Below are positions 11,801-26,800 of a stretch of DNA of 64,000 nucleotides, in pieces. Under the pieces are notes generated by a model, which had not been told where the DNA came from, made no database searches, and was given only the letters and a program-made list of their open reading frames with translations. A program made the position numbers and the translations under genes. Where the stretch lies: assembly GCF_028389875.1 (NCBI RefSeq), contig NC_084665.1:17764001-17828000 (forward strand), written 5' to 3'. Source of the DNA: Rhea pennata. Its lineage: Eukaryota > Chordata > Aves > Rheiformes > Rheidae. Position 1 is the stretch's first letter. Each line of letters opens with the position of its first letter.

Positions 11801-14800
11801 TATTCCTCCTTCAGTTCTTCGTGAAAGCGCGGAAGAGACCTAACAGCTACGCAACACACAGCCAGCAAAGGATAGTTCCTTGCCACGAGGGTACAACCCT
11901 AAAACCTCTGTCTGGATATGTGATAATTATCATCTGCTGAACAGGCAGCTGTTCTGTCTTTAAAAATCTTGGCTTTTTTGCCTAACCAATGTTTCTGGTT
12001 TGTGGCTGAAAAATAAAAGCAACCTTTTCACCTCAACAGCCTACTGCTCTAGCAAAATTGGGGAACCGGATGTCTATTACGCTGCAGAAGTCCTACTTTG
12101 TTAGTGGCATTTTTATCCTCTTGAAAAAGCTTAAACAACACGTCTCTACAACAAATTAAGATTTATTCACACTTTCTTGGAGTCAGACCATCTACAAATC
12201 AAGTACAATTCACTTTTCAGTAGAGAACTATTAGCAGAGGTATTCAACAGATGCGTATCTTTTTTAGCTTACATTTTTAGTCCAGGACAAGCCTTCAGTG
12301 GATTAAGTTTTACTACTGAGTTACAAGAGTTGTGCTCAACAGGCTTCTTCTAAAAAAATACTGTAATATTCCAGCATGCTGTCTAGCTCATTTCTGGTAA
12401 AATGAGGAAAATTTTTAATAGTTCATTTGGAAAAATGAAATGGCCATCTTCTGTTCAACAGTACATGCTGTTTCTATTCATATTTGAATGTCAATGAACA
12501 AATGGATTTCCATCTTAAATTCACCATTTTTATCTAGATCTGGCTTTCTCATGGAAAGTTAAGGTAGAAATCTCCAGGACAAAACTATTGCCAAGTCGAA
12601 GGCTTTGTTATTCTAACGCTCATTAAAACCTGTAAGAGTAGGCAGATTCCAGCGGGCTCAAGAAGGGGCAGAAAGATAGCAGTGCTGCACTTTAGGAAAG
12701 ATTTCCTGAAAATAAACGGCAAAAGATCTGAAGAGATGCCAAGGTATACCACCTCCTCAGTAAACATACTGGTTACCTACCAGTGTGAGCTACACTGTGA
12801 GATATGATGAATTATTTATTGTAAGATTCAAACTGAATTTCAGCAGGAAATTGCTCCTACTGGGGTGTCAACCAGGGTACTTCACCTGCAGGTGTCCAGA
12901 ATGTAAGAAATCTCCTTCTTGCTCAGGAGCAATGCAATTGCGGGTTTTCTGTGCTACAAAAGTGCAAGAGTAGCTATGTTGCTGTCCTCTGCTTAGTTTG
13001 CATGCTTCAACTGGCATAATGATGACAGAAGGCACAATTTGCACCAAACTTTTCTGCCTAATGAGTGAAAAATACTATGCACCTGCAAAACTACATTCTG
13101 AATTGTTTCATGTTCTCTTGCAAATACTCTCAAGCTCTCCCAGATACCTACAAACACTCAACTTCAAGGCACTTTTATGGCCACATCTCACAAGTTTTAT
13201 ACATTAGAATTTGCTTTTGTTCTCCATTATGGGTAACCAGTAAAAATCCCAAATTACTACAGATAAATCCCAGCATTAGATATCTAGCTGTTAAACTGTG
13301 CTTCCAATAAGTTACGCAGTCTTAAAACAGGTCATATTCGGGAGGGATGTGTCTGCTAAATACCTTGCTGGCAGAAGAACAAGAACTCCTTTCACATCTT
13401 GAGACTCATCTTATGGATTTAAAGTTAAGATACAATATAATGTGCATGCGTTCTATTAACCATTTTTTTGGAATCTAGCAGACTCCTCAGAACAGGTCCA
13501 TACGCAAAATAAACTATAGCTCAAAATATGCTGGTGCCTAGCAAAGACGGTAGAGCAGAAAGAAAAACAAGTAATGTTTACCTTTGAGAGATCGGCCATG
13601 ACTCTGCTTAAGTACTGAAGTTAGGTAATGAGGAGATGATGACCTACTGGAAAGAAATTCAACAAGTCAAAGTCAAATCCAAATTAGCCAAATAACTTGT
13701 GTGAAGTATATTAAACATAATAATACAACATATAAAAATAAATTAAAAATCAAAAACAACAAAACCCCCAACCCCCTGAAGTTTAGAGGACACGTCAAAT
13801 AAGCAGCAATTTCTATTGCCTTCAGTTGATGGCTTGGCACATCCCTTACTGTGCTAGGTAGACAGTGGAAAGCATTTACAAGTGTTTGAAAAGCACCTCC
13901 TCTGAGGAACAGTCTTGCTGGCAGGAGATAGTAACTTCTACAAATTTTATGTACTTGCTTAAAAACTAGATCTGAAGCAAAGATATGTATTTTTTGGTAA
14001 ATAAAATCTAGACTTGAACAAAATGTTAGCTTACACAGAGCTTTTCAGAGCCCAGGAGCAGCAGAATGAATAGGGATCAGGTGTGTTTGTTGCTATTTGG
14101 AACAGTGCTGAGAGATTAACAGGAGAAAAATAATAAAAACAAACAAACCAACAAAAGAGAAAGGGAAGCTTAAACAAATCCTAGACTCAGTTACTGCGCC
14201 AGACAACTCAGTCCAGAGTGATATCAAAGGAGTAAATATTCTGCTTTCCTCCTGTTAAGAGCAGCCAGGAGACTTGTGCAGTAGCAAAGTAGTGAAACTA
14301 ATACCTAGAAAACACTAGTATGAATGGAAATCAAGAGGGAAGACATGAAAGATGACCTGCCCTACTTGTTATAGACAGGAGTCTGTTTGTATCCGCAGAC
14401 AAGCAGGTGATTTTAAAGTTATCTGAAGCTGGGCTGTTTTGGTGATGCTGTCTGCTAGACACAAAACTGGCCTTGATAATGCAAAAAAGCAAAGTACCAC
14501 TTAAGGTATTACAGAATAAGGTGCAAATTAAAGCTCTCAGATAGCTTTTTGCTATACATTCAGCACTAATTATTCATTTCATTCTATTGTACTAGCAAAC
14601 TGTTAGAAGTACAACAGAAATAGTACACAACTATTTAAACCGCATGAGACATAGCAATATGTATCTTTTACAACAAAGATAGGAAAATTTAAAAAGATGA
14701 TGAACACATATTTCAAATCCGACATGTGACAGCAGTCTCACAGGGTTAATGGGAGGATTTTTATGACAGTGTGTTTACCTTTTATATTTATCATACTTAC

Positions 14801-17800
14801 GCAGTTCTATTTTCTGAAATAAGGCACAGCCATAGATCACCCCAAATATCATAAAGCTGCTAAATGCTTAATTTAAAAATCATTATTCATCAAGGAACAC
14901 ATAAAACTAGCCCAAAACCCAAGCAACTACTTTAATTTTTAAAATACTACTTTAAAATCTTCATTCTTTAAATTGAATCTGAATAAAGTATTTTTCACTG
15001 GTCATGGCCTCCTACCGTTACTGTGAATTCCGGACCTTTACAATCCAGAAATCCTCTACTCTGCACAGTTATGCATGAGGGGTGTCCACTTAACACTCTT
15101 AGTATTTTGACTTGCTATCATATTATCAAACCTTAGCTTGCCACTGACAAAAGTTTTAAAGCTCAGTACAGTGCAGACTGGCAAGAAGAGGTGCGACAAC
15201 CAACGTGGGGCAAAGCAAAATGCATCACCTGAATTACACAGGGAGCTTTCACAGACCTGCAGCCTACCTGGCTCTAGTAACGAAAGTTACTGAAAAGGCG
15301 AGTAATATTTAGCATTTCCCTATATGATAACCAAAGGGGAAAAGACACAGCACAGCTGAATGCAAATATGTGCAAAACTAGTTCACTCTCTAGCTTGTGG
15401 GGGTGATGTAGAGCAAAGAACAGATTCAAAAACAGAAAAAAAGAGTCACAAGTGAAGTAATGGACCCATCTCAACACGGCTGGCTCTGCAGTCTGCAGAT
15501 AAACTGTACAAATAGATGCCAAACATCTCAACACTTTTCCACCTGCAATTCCTCCTTTCATTTGAGCTCAGATGCTTCAAGAACCATATATACATAACAA
15601 TTTCACTATAGTAATACTTAGCATTAAGACAAGCTATGCATATGCATAAGATATTTATAGGAGCCAGATCATGGCAGTCTCCATAGCCCAGGGATGTAAC
15701 ACACATACTCAAAACTGAATGCACCTACTGGCCTTGCACCTACTGGTTTAACAAGTTTCACAGATACTTGTGGATAATATAAAATAAAATGCACCAGTGA
15801 CACCGATCACAGAATCACAAAATGGCTGAGGTTCGAAGGGGCCTCTGGAGAGCACCTAATCCAACCCCCCAGCTCCAGCAGCATCACCTAGAGCAGGCTG
15901 CTCAGGACCACGTCCAGTCAGGCTTTGAGTATCTCCCAACCGTCATAATAAAAGGTTTTGTTTAACTATTGACAGATTACACTTTTGTGTAAGCTTCTGA
16001 CCAAAATAACATCTTAAATTTTATTTGAAAAGGCTGCTGAATGATAGGTATATTCACGACAGGCATACTGTAAAATCATTATGAACTCAAGCCCTCCTAC
16101 AGAAAGATTCAGGCTCGCACAGCTGAATTGCAGCATCACCCTGTAGTTAAATTTGGACAGTTCTTCCCAGCCTCCCTCCAGCTGCACCTCTGGGCTTTCT
16201 CTTTCTCTCAACACTGCCTCAGATAAGGCAGCTCCTTAGGGGCCCTTCTCCATAAAGGTTTTTGAGGGAACGAGCCTTTTGGCAGCTGTTTCTTCCAGCA
16301 GCCCCTCAGTAGCCCCCCGCGCGGCTCCTGGTTGGCCTCATCTCCACTCAGATATTGGATGTTTCTCAAAACAGAATGTTACTATCAACCCTTGGTTTTA
16401 TTTGGAAGGATTTTTCCAGTCCCTGCTCTTAACTGCTCCTCTGGCTCTTCCCTTTCTCTCACCTTGAGCCTAACCCACTACAAGTGTCCATTTGCCTCTC
16501 TTGCTTTTATGGGTGGTATACAATGAGGCTCTACATACTTTCCCTAGCATAAACAAAGCATACAGTAATAATTACTAAAAACTCCTCCTTTGCTGCACTG
16601 TTGCTGAAACCTACATACTCAGCAAACCGGAACTCTCCTTCTAGCCAGAATTTAAATCTTAATCCAAGAATTTTTAAACATGGGAGAAAATATGTCCTTT
16701 TGTATATGAGTGAAAGCCTGAGAAATGCATTTTTATTGTTAAAAGGGAAAAAAAATCATTGAAAGTGTCTTAAAATGCTGTTATTATTTTATTGTTCTTA
16801 CAAGTACAGGCACTGCAAAATCCTTCATGTATTGAACTCTATGGAAATTTTAACATGTGGCTCCATTAGGACCAGGGTTTTCCTGTAACTGCTATTGTTG
16901 GCAAGTGCGACTAATCTCTCAGTGAAAAAGAAAGTTACCAAAACCAACTTTGATTCAAAATGAAGTCTTGAAAGCACTTTAGCATTCAGATGAAAATCAC
17001 TCCTCTGTCCCTACACCTAATTTCAATAAATACTATTTATACAAATTAGATTAACCATGCTTCAATGTTTATATTTCTGGACTTATCTTCAAGATCTTGG
17101 GGATATTCAAAGCTTAACCTGACAAAACTCTGAACAAGCTGCCCCATGTTGGATTTCATTTTTGCCCCCTGCTCATCTGGTTGCACAGATGACCTCTAGG
17201 GACCCCTTCCATCTATGTTAATCTGTGAGTCTAAGTTTAAAGTTTTATCACATTAACATACATACACAATCTTCTGAGCAAAGCTCTTCAGAACCAAACC
17301 TTCACCTGAGTCATACTAAAAGAGAAGCTCACGCCTTTATGTAGGAACACTAATGGTTGTAAAAAGAGCCCAATTACAGTAGTTCCAAAAAACTTTCTTC
17401 TCATAATACAGAGCCTGAAAATGCTACCAGTAGTATCATACTTTCAGATTTGACTGTTTCTTAATATTTAATTGCTTCACAGTTGTCTTAGTAATGTTTT
17501 CATCCCAATAGAAAATTGGAATGCAGGACAATCCTACCTTGGCTCTTTCAAGCATTAAGAGTGACTATTTACAGCCTAAGATGGTTAGAAGGTCAGTGAC
17601 CACCTTAATAACTTGTAGGTCACAAAGTGCGACTGTGAGAGACCATGTAAGGCATCTAAGGCTTGCAGTGAGCTGCCAAATCTCCAGGTCAATGTCCCAT
17701 TGGCGTCTTACAAATTTCTGTTAAGTATTTACTATCAGTTTTACATCCTGCTCCAGTAATCCTAGTTCCTCTTCTGTTTGTTAAGTAAGCTCCTTGAAGT

Positions 17801-20800
17801 AAGATAACACATATATCAATATACACATCTTAATTATCTTTTATCTCACCCAAATTCTTTGCCAAAATAGATAAACTGGCTATGTGCCTACCTGATTACT
17901 GATCTCACCAACTGCAATATTTTCTTCTTTCATTGCTATCCTTCTACTCTCTGTGCCATCTGTACATTTATTTAGCTAAAGTGCCTTTTTCTGTACATAA
18001 GAATGCATCAAGTTTACTTGAAACTCCCAAATCTATTGCCTAATCTTAAAATGCAGCAGCTGAGGAATACCTGATTCCAGAAGGCTAACATACTCCACCT
18101 CGGAGTACATCTATTATGAAGATTGCTCTGCCCTTGATCATGCTAAAACGCAAAACTTCTTTTTAAACAGCTTTAGAGAAAAATACCTGTTCTCTGGTGC
18201 TTGTCGCTCTAAGTACATTAGAACAGAGGAAAGGAGATAAGAGTTAATTTTAACTGAAACAGCATATTTTATTTATACACACACACACACACACACACAG
18301 AGAGAGCCCTCCTTGTAAGCTAGCAGCATCTAGATTAGTCCTACTGAACTGTGCTTGAAGCAGGATTTTATTCCTGTTACTAAGACTGCCTGCTCATCAA
18401 AGAAATGGCAATCGCTAGTGCCCAACACAGTGTCCTGACCCCACCGGTCACTTCTGAAGAGTTCAGTGAGAAAAATAGCACCTGTTCCCCAAGATCCTAA
18501 ACAAAAGTGGTAAGAGACTTAACAATACATGCTCTTGTCTGGGCTACTCGCAGCCAGGACCCCAGACAAGACACAAGGAAAAGGGTAAAAGAGGGAGAAG
18601 GGGAAAGACAGAATATTTAAGACAAAGCCACCCCACTGGCTTCTCCCTCCACCCAAAAAAAGCACAGAAAATTAGCAAGCCCCAGAAGCAAAGGGTAAAA
18701 AAAAAAAAGTAAATATATAAACATTTACATATGTGTGTGTGTATATATATACATATATATATATATAAAGCTGAAACAAAATAAAAGCTAACTCATTATT
18801 TGCTTCAGAAAAAGGAAGAAAACCTGCCCCTAACCTCTATGGTTGTGAAATCAGTGTCCTCTTCCCTTTCCCTTCTTAAACTTTCCCACAGTTATAAAAC
18901 AGATTGGGATACTAATTTCCCAGATCTATCTAGGGAAACTATCTGGGAATTTTAAGATCATTAAAATCTCCCCATCTTGTCTGTCCAGTCTCCTTGTCTT
19001 GTCTATCCAGTTCAGCTAAGTTCCCCCACTCAGCTACTTCTCTCTGGCAGAGATCAGTAAGTTATGTCAACCTCCACTTGGGCATTTCCTCTGTTAGCTG
19101 GATTTACATAACTTGATGCTGTACTTTTAAGAGAAAATTCACATACCTTGGCGGTGATGCTGGTGGAGTATAAAATGCAAGTGCTGAGGGAAAAGGTTGC
19201 TTTTTCAGTGCTTGTACAAGATTAGGCTTATATTCTGGATCAACGCACCATAAGGAACCTTTTCCATTCACCTACAAGAAAGAAGTACTGCAAATTAGAA
19301 AATCCAGGGACAAAGTTATTACAGTCACTTCTAACTGAATATTCCCAAGACACAGCAAAGTGCAATGTTCCCTCTTTCTCATTTCAGATGTAGATATCCA
19401 CTAATACTACAGGTGACCTAAGTCACCCTCAGGCAGCTTAGGCAGCCTAAGGCCTTTCTTAAATGGTACAGAAACATCTGTCCTACAGCTTGAGATACCA
19501 TGTTCACGCTAAAGCCACACTGTCATTCAAGTTTTTCCACTGGGAGCTGTAAACCTTATTTAGCACTTGGTAAATACATCTGTAAGTTCAAGCAGTCATC
19601 TGTGCAGGCATCAGTGAATTGGTAAGCAGTCTTTTGATCAACAGGTCTACGAAACTAACTTACTAGCTTAGATATGGTCAGGTACTCCCTTAACTTCAAC
19701 GATAAAACATCCTGTAAAAGCAATTTGTCTGATGCCCAGCTACAGATTGTATTACTGTACTCCCATGTTTTCAAAATCTGAAAACCCAATTTATATATTT
19801 TTGACACACTTAATGTCGGCACCATTAAATTTGACATGCCAGAAAGTCAAGCAAGATAAAGTATCTCCTGCTCATCTCAAGGGCTTCTTCACCTATTTAC
19901 TACATAAAGTTATTTTTCAAGACAATTATCTCTTGCAATACAGAAGAGGGAAATTATATAGGAAAAGTCAAAGCAAATCTGAAGTCACTACCCTGATAGA
20001 TCATTTAACAACTCCATGTGTAGCACTGTTGGGTTTTTTCTACGAAAACAGATATTACAGAAATGATAATGCATTTGGCAGAAGAAAGGAGTAACCCTAC
20101 AGCTGAATGGCAAGATACTTCTCTACAGGTTTACCTCTTTAGAGCTAAGCACAAGTAGAAGATATATTAAAAAAAAAAGGGTGGGGGCCTATTCTCACAA
20201 GCAGGGCACGCCATGCTGGAACTAAAATCTCTCTAAATAATAAGCAAAGGTACAGAAGCAGTCATACCACGATACCAAGATACAGACGAAAAGTCTCGGA
20301 GCAAAGATCAAAACTTCATGAAATAAAGAGAGGGAAGCTGCTCTGTAATTTCAGTGGTAGCCATTGTCCTTTATACAGAAGTCTCTGAGCAGCACCTTCT
20401 TTTTCAGAGTTATCTATTTATTTTTTAACTTGGTGTTTTCTCATATTCATCTTCTTATGCTAAAATGGAGCATAGCCTGAAAAGTGTAAGATATGTGCCA
20501 AGAAGCTTACCTTTAATTAAATCTGATTTCTTTCACTGTGGTAGCTGACAAGATGATTCAAGTGGTTAGGTACTAATGGAGAGTATACTGTCAGCTGGCT
20601 CCAGATCAGCTGTCATCTCCACAATGGACTAATGCCCTGATCTCTTTCCTGCATCTCGCTGGCCTACTGTTTCATTACTTTTCCTCCCCAAAAGGTCCTG
20701 CCCACCTCTAGCTTTTTTCTTAGAGCACTTTCAGGTCCACAGAGCAGAGAGAACTACTACTAGAATAAACAACTACTCTACACTGCACTTTCACTTGACA

Positions 20801-23800
20801 CCTAATTCAACTGTGGGCTGCAGGCAGAAAAGTGTTAGTTGCCTGCTTTAATTTTACCAGCTACATATGTCCATCCATTTGCTGACCTGACAGAAAAGTA
20901 ACGCAAAAAAAAATGGTGAGTACTGCAACAGTGAGCTAAACCAGCACACCCTGGAGCCATACAATCAATCAATCTAATGTAAGAGATATACAGATATAGA
21001 GTGATTTCTTTTGGTAGCTACATTGGATTAGGTGTTGTGTTAAACCACACTTCAGTTAGAGGTAGACTTCCATGTACCATTATTGGTGCTCAAAGTAGAT
21101 ATTCAGGGAAAGTGATGATCCAGTGCCTGTGGAGCTGCTCATGAATACATACACTACTGCACTCAGATCCACTAATGGACAAAACCACAAAGGGGAAAGC
21201 CAAAACAGATTTCTAGTTACTGGTATATACAGATTTCTAGTAAGTGCTGTACTTTAGGGGAAAACTGTAAAGCTGTACAAAACTGAAGTTAAAAATCCAA
21301 TAAAACACCAGTACATCTAGCTTTAAAACAAACTGGCCAGGTTACCGGAAGCAGTTTAACCACAGCAGTCAATTTACTGTGCTTCCGTACGGAACAAAGA
21401 AGATTGTGTATGGGTCAGACCTTGGCAGCCTCTGTGTATGTAGCCAGACCTTGGTTATTAAACAGAAATTAGACTGCGCTATTTCTCCTAGCAAGACAAA
21501 GACTAGATGATCAGAATCTTAAACTGCTTTTGGAGGTTAGCATGTAACTTCCCACCTGCTGCTGATGTGCCTGCTGAAATGTAGATGCGATGTTTGTTTA
21601 ACATTTCTGAAAATGAACAACCATCAGACTGTATTGACTCTGGATTTCAAAATTAACTGACAGTTAAATTGTTCTGAGACTTTCTGTGTCATGATTATCT
21701 TCTTTTTCACATCCCTTTAACATTTGACTTGCAATATTTTATCTAGCTGGATAAAGAAAATTAGGGAGAAATTCTTGCAGTTTAAGCACTGGACTGTTTC
21801 ATAACTGTTTCCAGTCTCCAGTATTTTTCAGTGTTGCATTATGGCAACTTGGGTTGGAAACAAGATGCCTCCCACGGCCCCTGGTCCTTTCACATTTTTT
21901 TTTTTTAATAAATAATAAATAAATAAGGGTAGGAGAAGGATATCAGTGATAAAATACTGTTCAGCTCTCTTTGATCACGCAGGTTTTCTCTTCTACCTGA
22001 AAACTCACAGCTTAATCTACACTTAACTGCTACCGGACAGTAGCTTAGTTCCTTCTGAAGAGAAGGCCAGTCACTGTGCCATACTTCCTCATACATGCAA
22101 AAAGATGGCCTGGGAGAAGCAATTTCCTCCACATGGGTATGCCACAGACGGGCACAGGTTCCCACCATAGCTGGAGCAGGTGGAGAAGCCATCACACCCA
22201 GCTGCTCCTCTTTATCTGTGCATGCAAGCAATGGAGCAAGCTGCTGGTCCACTTTGCAGAAAAACAAAAAAATAAACTAAACCAATTCTAAGGCAGTTTG
22301 GCTTACTCTATTTTATGTTTTTTACTCCATTTTAATGTTTTTTTTTTAATTACTCTGAAATAATCAAGAGCACTCCTAAAGTTACTGCCCCTAATTCCGC
22401 ACACTGGAGCACACTCACCTACCTCCTATGTGCTGGGTTAAGATGAGGCGAGACACTCGCTCGCAGCAAAGGAACCACCACACAGTGACCACCCACAGTA
22501 CGTTCACGTTCACACCCTGTCGGACACATCAGTAACAGTCTGAACAGGGAAGGCAGGGGCATGCCTAAGAGTAATCTCGGTAACAAAGAATAGCTTATCT
22601 GCCCACACACTCTCCTTCATACCCTAAACCCTCCTCCGGGAAGCTCTCTCTTTCTCCTGCAAGCCTGCTGTACTCAAAACGAAGTTGTAAATTTGGCCTT
22701 CTTCCTCCTCCCATGCTGCTGCGTGGGAAGGAGGAAGGAAACCCCTTGCGAGCAGCCCCCAAAAGCTCTGCATCCCGCTTCTCTTCCCCCACTGATCCCA
22801 GCCCTCCCACAGGGATACTGCAGAATTATTTCCCACAGTCAACAGCTGCGCCTCCAGAATTTTTCTTTCCTTAATCCATTGCTCCCAGTGGAGCAGGAAT
22901 GGCATGGTCAGACCAACACAGCGACAGCGCGCAGGGCCGGCCCACAAACGCCGCTGCCCAAGCAGGTCAGGCCAATACCCAGCTCCAGCAGCGCCAAGCA
23001 AGCGAGCAGCACCTTCTTCTCCCCAAGCCCGAGCCCCTCGGGAGCTCCTTCCTGCAGTGAGGCAGCAAAGAGCTCCAAGAAACAGCTGAGGAAAAAGGAC
23101 TTTGCCAGCAGGAGGGGTTGAGGTGCCCACCACACCGCTGTAGGCCGCCAGGCTGCCATAGCCCGCAGCAGCGGCTGGGGCAGCTCTCCCACACCTCCCA
23201 CCTTCTACTTCCACCTGGGAAGTCGAAATGGCTGAACACTGAAAATGCTGTAGGGAACAATCTTATACGGACTGAATGGTTATCTGATAACCGCATCTCT
23301 CTCTTTCCCCTATTTCTACAGGTTTATAGAACCTATCCACTCTTTGCCTGAATGTAGAAATAGTCATACAAATTGCTTACCTGTCTCTTGCCAAAAACAA
23401 AAGAGAAAGAAAAAAAGAAAAAGAAAGGAAAAAAAAAGCAAAAGCATCATACCACCTAATAGGAAAAAGAAAGGGAGTTTTGTTAAGATATTCAAACTCT
23501 GTCCCTCTCTGACTTCCAGAGGAGACAGTGTCAGAGCCACAGCCATGCAAAGGGTGGAAGGCTGAACACATGGAAATCGTGCTTGACAGAGATGCCTGCC
23601 TCCTCACATATTTTGCCATTAGCACTGATTTAAAAAACAAAAAAAAAAACAAGTATCCCAAACCCACAATTGAAAAACAGTCAAGCAAAGAGCAGACGTT
23701 ATCTTTAGGCTTCCAAGTCCAAACTACTTTTCATTCCCCATCCTCCCCAGCTGAGGCTGCTGTATACCAGACGCTACTCCCTCAAAAAAAAATAAATAAA

Positions 23801-26800
23801 ATAAATAAAATAAATAAATAAATAAAATCCCATGGTAATCCTCTCTCTCCCTGAACCAAGTCTCCATGACATGGCTTAAGAGGCAAAAAGCATTATCTAG
23901 ATCTGTGGAGGATCACTGCCCTAGTCACACTACCAGACTTCAGAAGGGCACCAAGGCCACAACAGGTGCCCCGTGATGCAGGCAGGCACCCCAGGGACCA
24001 GTCCCCTTTCTCCAGCTCCCCTAGCTCTTCACCAGCTTCAATCCCACAGAAGCAGTGCAACCTTGCTCGTCTGAATCCCTACAGACACAAGCTCAACTGT
24101 AGCTACAGTAAGGTATTTCAGCTCAGAAGTCTGTCATTGCAAGAAAACCTTGACAAACAGCTTATATAAAACAGCATTACAGTAAGTCCAAACAAAAAGG
24201 GTGATGTATATTTTAGCAGAGCAGAGATTGATGTACATACATCCTGTTTCCATTGCAGGAGAAGTTCCTTTTGTAGCCTGCAATGCTGCTTTAAAGGACA
24301 TCTCAAAGTAGTTTCCCTTCAGTCCTCTTCATCTAATCAAACCATATCACCACAAGTGTGTTAAAACACAGGATTTTCAATCCACTGTCAACAAGAGCAG
24401 CCAGAAGTCTTCTCCTCTGCAGGCACCGGAGGACAGACACAGACAGTCCCACTTCTCCAAAGCAGTTCTACTTCTCCAAAGTGGTCCCACTTCTCCAAAG
24501 CGGTGGAAAGACAGCTTGGGCTCACATTACTAACAGCTCAGGAGCAACCCAGTGAAAGGAAACGCTGCCATGGCAACACAAACCAGCCTGTAATCCGAGA
24601 CCACGTATTAGGCACTTAACTGTCCTTTAACTGCACAACTTTCAGTATCAGTCCTTCCAGTTTTTAAGCTGGGGGAGCGGGAGAAAGACAAAACATAGAG
24701 TATTTTTTCATGATTCAAACAGTGTCAGTCTTCCCCCAATATAGATTGGATTCCTGTTTGTAGTTCTAGACTGCAGTCCTGAAAGGCTGAAATCTCCCAT
24801 GACAGGCATTATGAATATATGTGCAAACAGAACAACTACCAACGGCTATGTCTACAAGATGGAGCACCCTCCAATCAAAAATAAATATTTAGCGCAAAAA
24901 GAGTTGGTGCTGAGCAATCAGTACCCACACTATACACATTTTGGAGGTTTGACTCCAGATCAGCTCTAGAGGGGTGTTGTGGACATGTCCGGTACCAGTT
25001 ATAGCACATGAAGTGTACTCTTGGAGCACCTCTTTCAGTTTAGCATCAGCCAAAAAAATTCTAATCCATGTGTCCTGAAACTACACTGCAGTGTGAACTG
25101 AAAGTGAGGCTAGTGGGCAAATTTAAGATATTAACTGCAGTCCCAGCCCAAACCAAAACATGAATGTAGGCAAGTCACCAGCTCCAATGCAGCGGGATGC
25201 TCGGGAGGGAGGTCTCCAGAACTAGTGAGGACAAAACAGCATCTCTGGCAAACATTAGCACTTTTCTTGCTTTTGCTGTCAAACCTCCAGGAGATGATTT
25301 CATAGCTGATGAGTGGCTGGCAGCAATAGCCCGATAAGTACCAAAATGCAAATCGTGTAACAGGAGAGCACACATAGGACACAGAGTCCCCCTTCAGGCA
25401 CGGACATTCTACCAGTATGAGAGTCAGATTTGTCAGGGTTTTAAAATCATGTTCCTTTACCCTAATGATACAAAATAAAACATACTTCACTGACTGCAAT
25501 TTGCCACAAGCCTCTCTTCTCCCATAAGCATTCAGGATAAAAAAGATCTACTCCCTTCAAGGCAAAAATAAGAAGCCGTTAGGAAAGAAAAAATGGAAGA
25601 AGGTATGAAATTATCTTGTCATCTTAGAAAAGTATACACAGGTATTAGTAGTGCATGGTTACAGACAATACCAACAGCAAAAGGATCTCATAAGCTACTG
25701 TCACTCGCTATAAGAAGTCACTTCTTAAGAGTCCAGTGGATTTCTGAGGCATCCTAAACGAGGAGCATCAACACTGATCAATAACAGCAAAACCCAGCAA
25801 AGCTGCCTTCAGCTAAAGAGGTCTGAAGCATCCAAATAATCCATCATACTACTATTTGTGTACTGTGGCATAGGCTTATTTTGCATGAAGGATTTGGAAC
25901 AGTACTTCCATCTGATTCCTTTCTAAGCAGGGCAGAGGGTAAAGATTTACCAACTGCTTGTCGGAGATGCGAAATCTTCTCAAAAGTTTCAAGATGGCTT
26001 GCTTATTTATTTATTTATTTTGCTTAAATGTAGTTTCTGTCTTAAGAAGCAGAGAGCTGTGCAGTCTCCAGTGCCTAGGCAAAATACTGACAGAGTGTAT
26101 CAGCATCACCTTGCTGGTAATAGTTAACTCTTCTGCACTTTGTTTCTCCTATTGGAGAAGAATCAGTAAATCATCCTTTGACTTTCTTTCATCCATCCTG
26201 AACTCAGTAATATTGGTAGAGTCACCAGAGTACAAAAAGGATCAGGCAGTCTGAAATTCGTGCTGCCCATATGCCAAGACATTACATTTCACTTTTAACT
26301 TTTAAGCCACGGGGGCTTCAAGACTGGAAATGACTGAGCTTTAAGGACAGAGTCACTGCCTTGCTCAAGTAACCCAGAGCCTCAGGCTCTCTAATCCATT
26401 TTAACGTTCCTGTTGACATCTGTGTGCACTGTGGAAATCTTTACACAGATCTGTGGGTCCCATCAGCTGTGCACCTCAGACTCACCCAAAAGGCAGCGAC
26501 GGGCATTCCCCCCCCCCGAGACAGAATGGAAACTGATACTCATCCAACAGCCAAGTTCAGAAGCAACAGGAATCCAATCACCTCAAGCATTTTTAGCAGC
26601 TTCAATGAGCAGTCAAAGCAATAACTCATATACTAAGAGATTTCCCTTCCCCCATCCCCATTCTGCTCCCAAAATTCGTAGCTTCCTTCCCTGACAAAGC
26701 TACCCACTTCTTCCAGTGCACATTTACCACATGTGGCCCTGTGCAATCACTGCTGAATTGTACAGGTTCAGAAATCTGTTTCACACAGGTACAGCTTATA

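Larger units (their letters stand above)
8876..19146 (-). other. FOXN2: FOXN2 introns between coding exons 2 and 5
   Basis: Three introns of 454 bp, about 4.2 kb and about 5.5 kb, excluding the exons listed separately. They are AT-rich. Apart from two old CR1 pieces (15.8 and 17.1 kb), an AC microsatellite and a TA tract, I see no gene in them. Confidence 0.8.

Noticed and set aside
22624..23214. 196-codon minus-strand frame in the intronic GC-rich island
   Set aside because: Competing frames exist on both strands, with no conserved motif and no splice structure.
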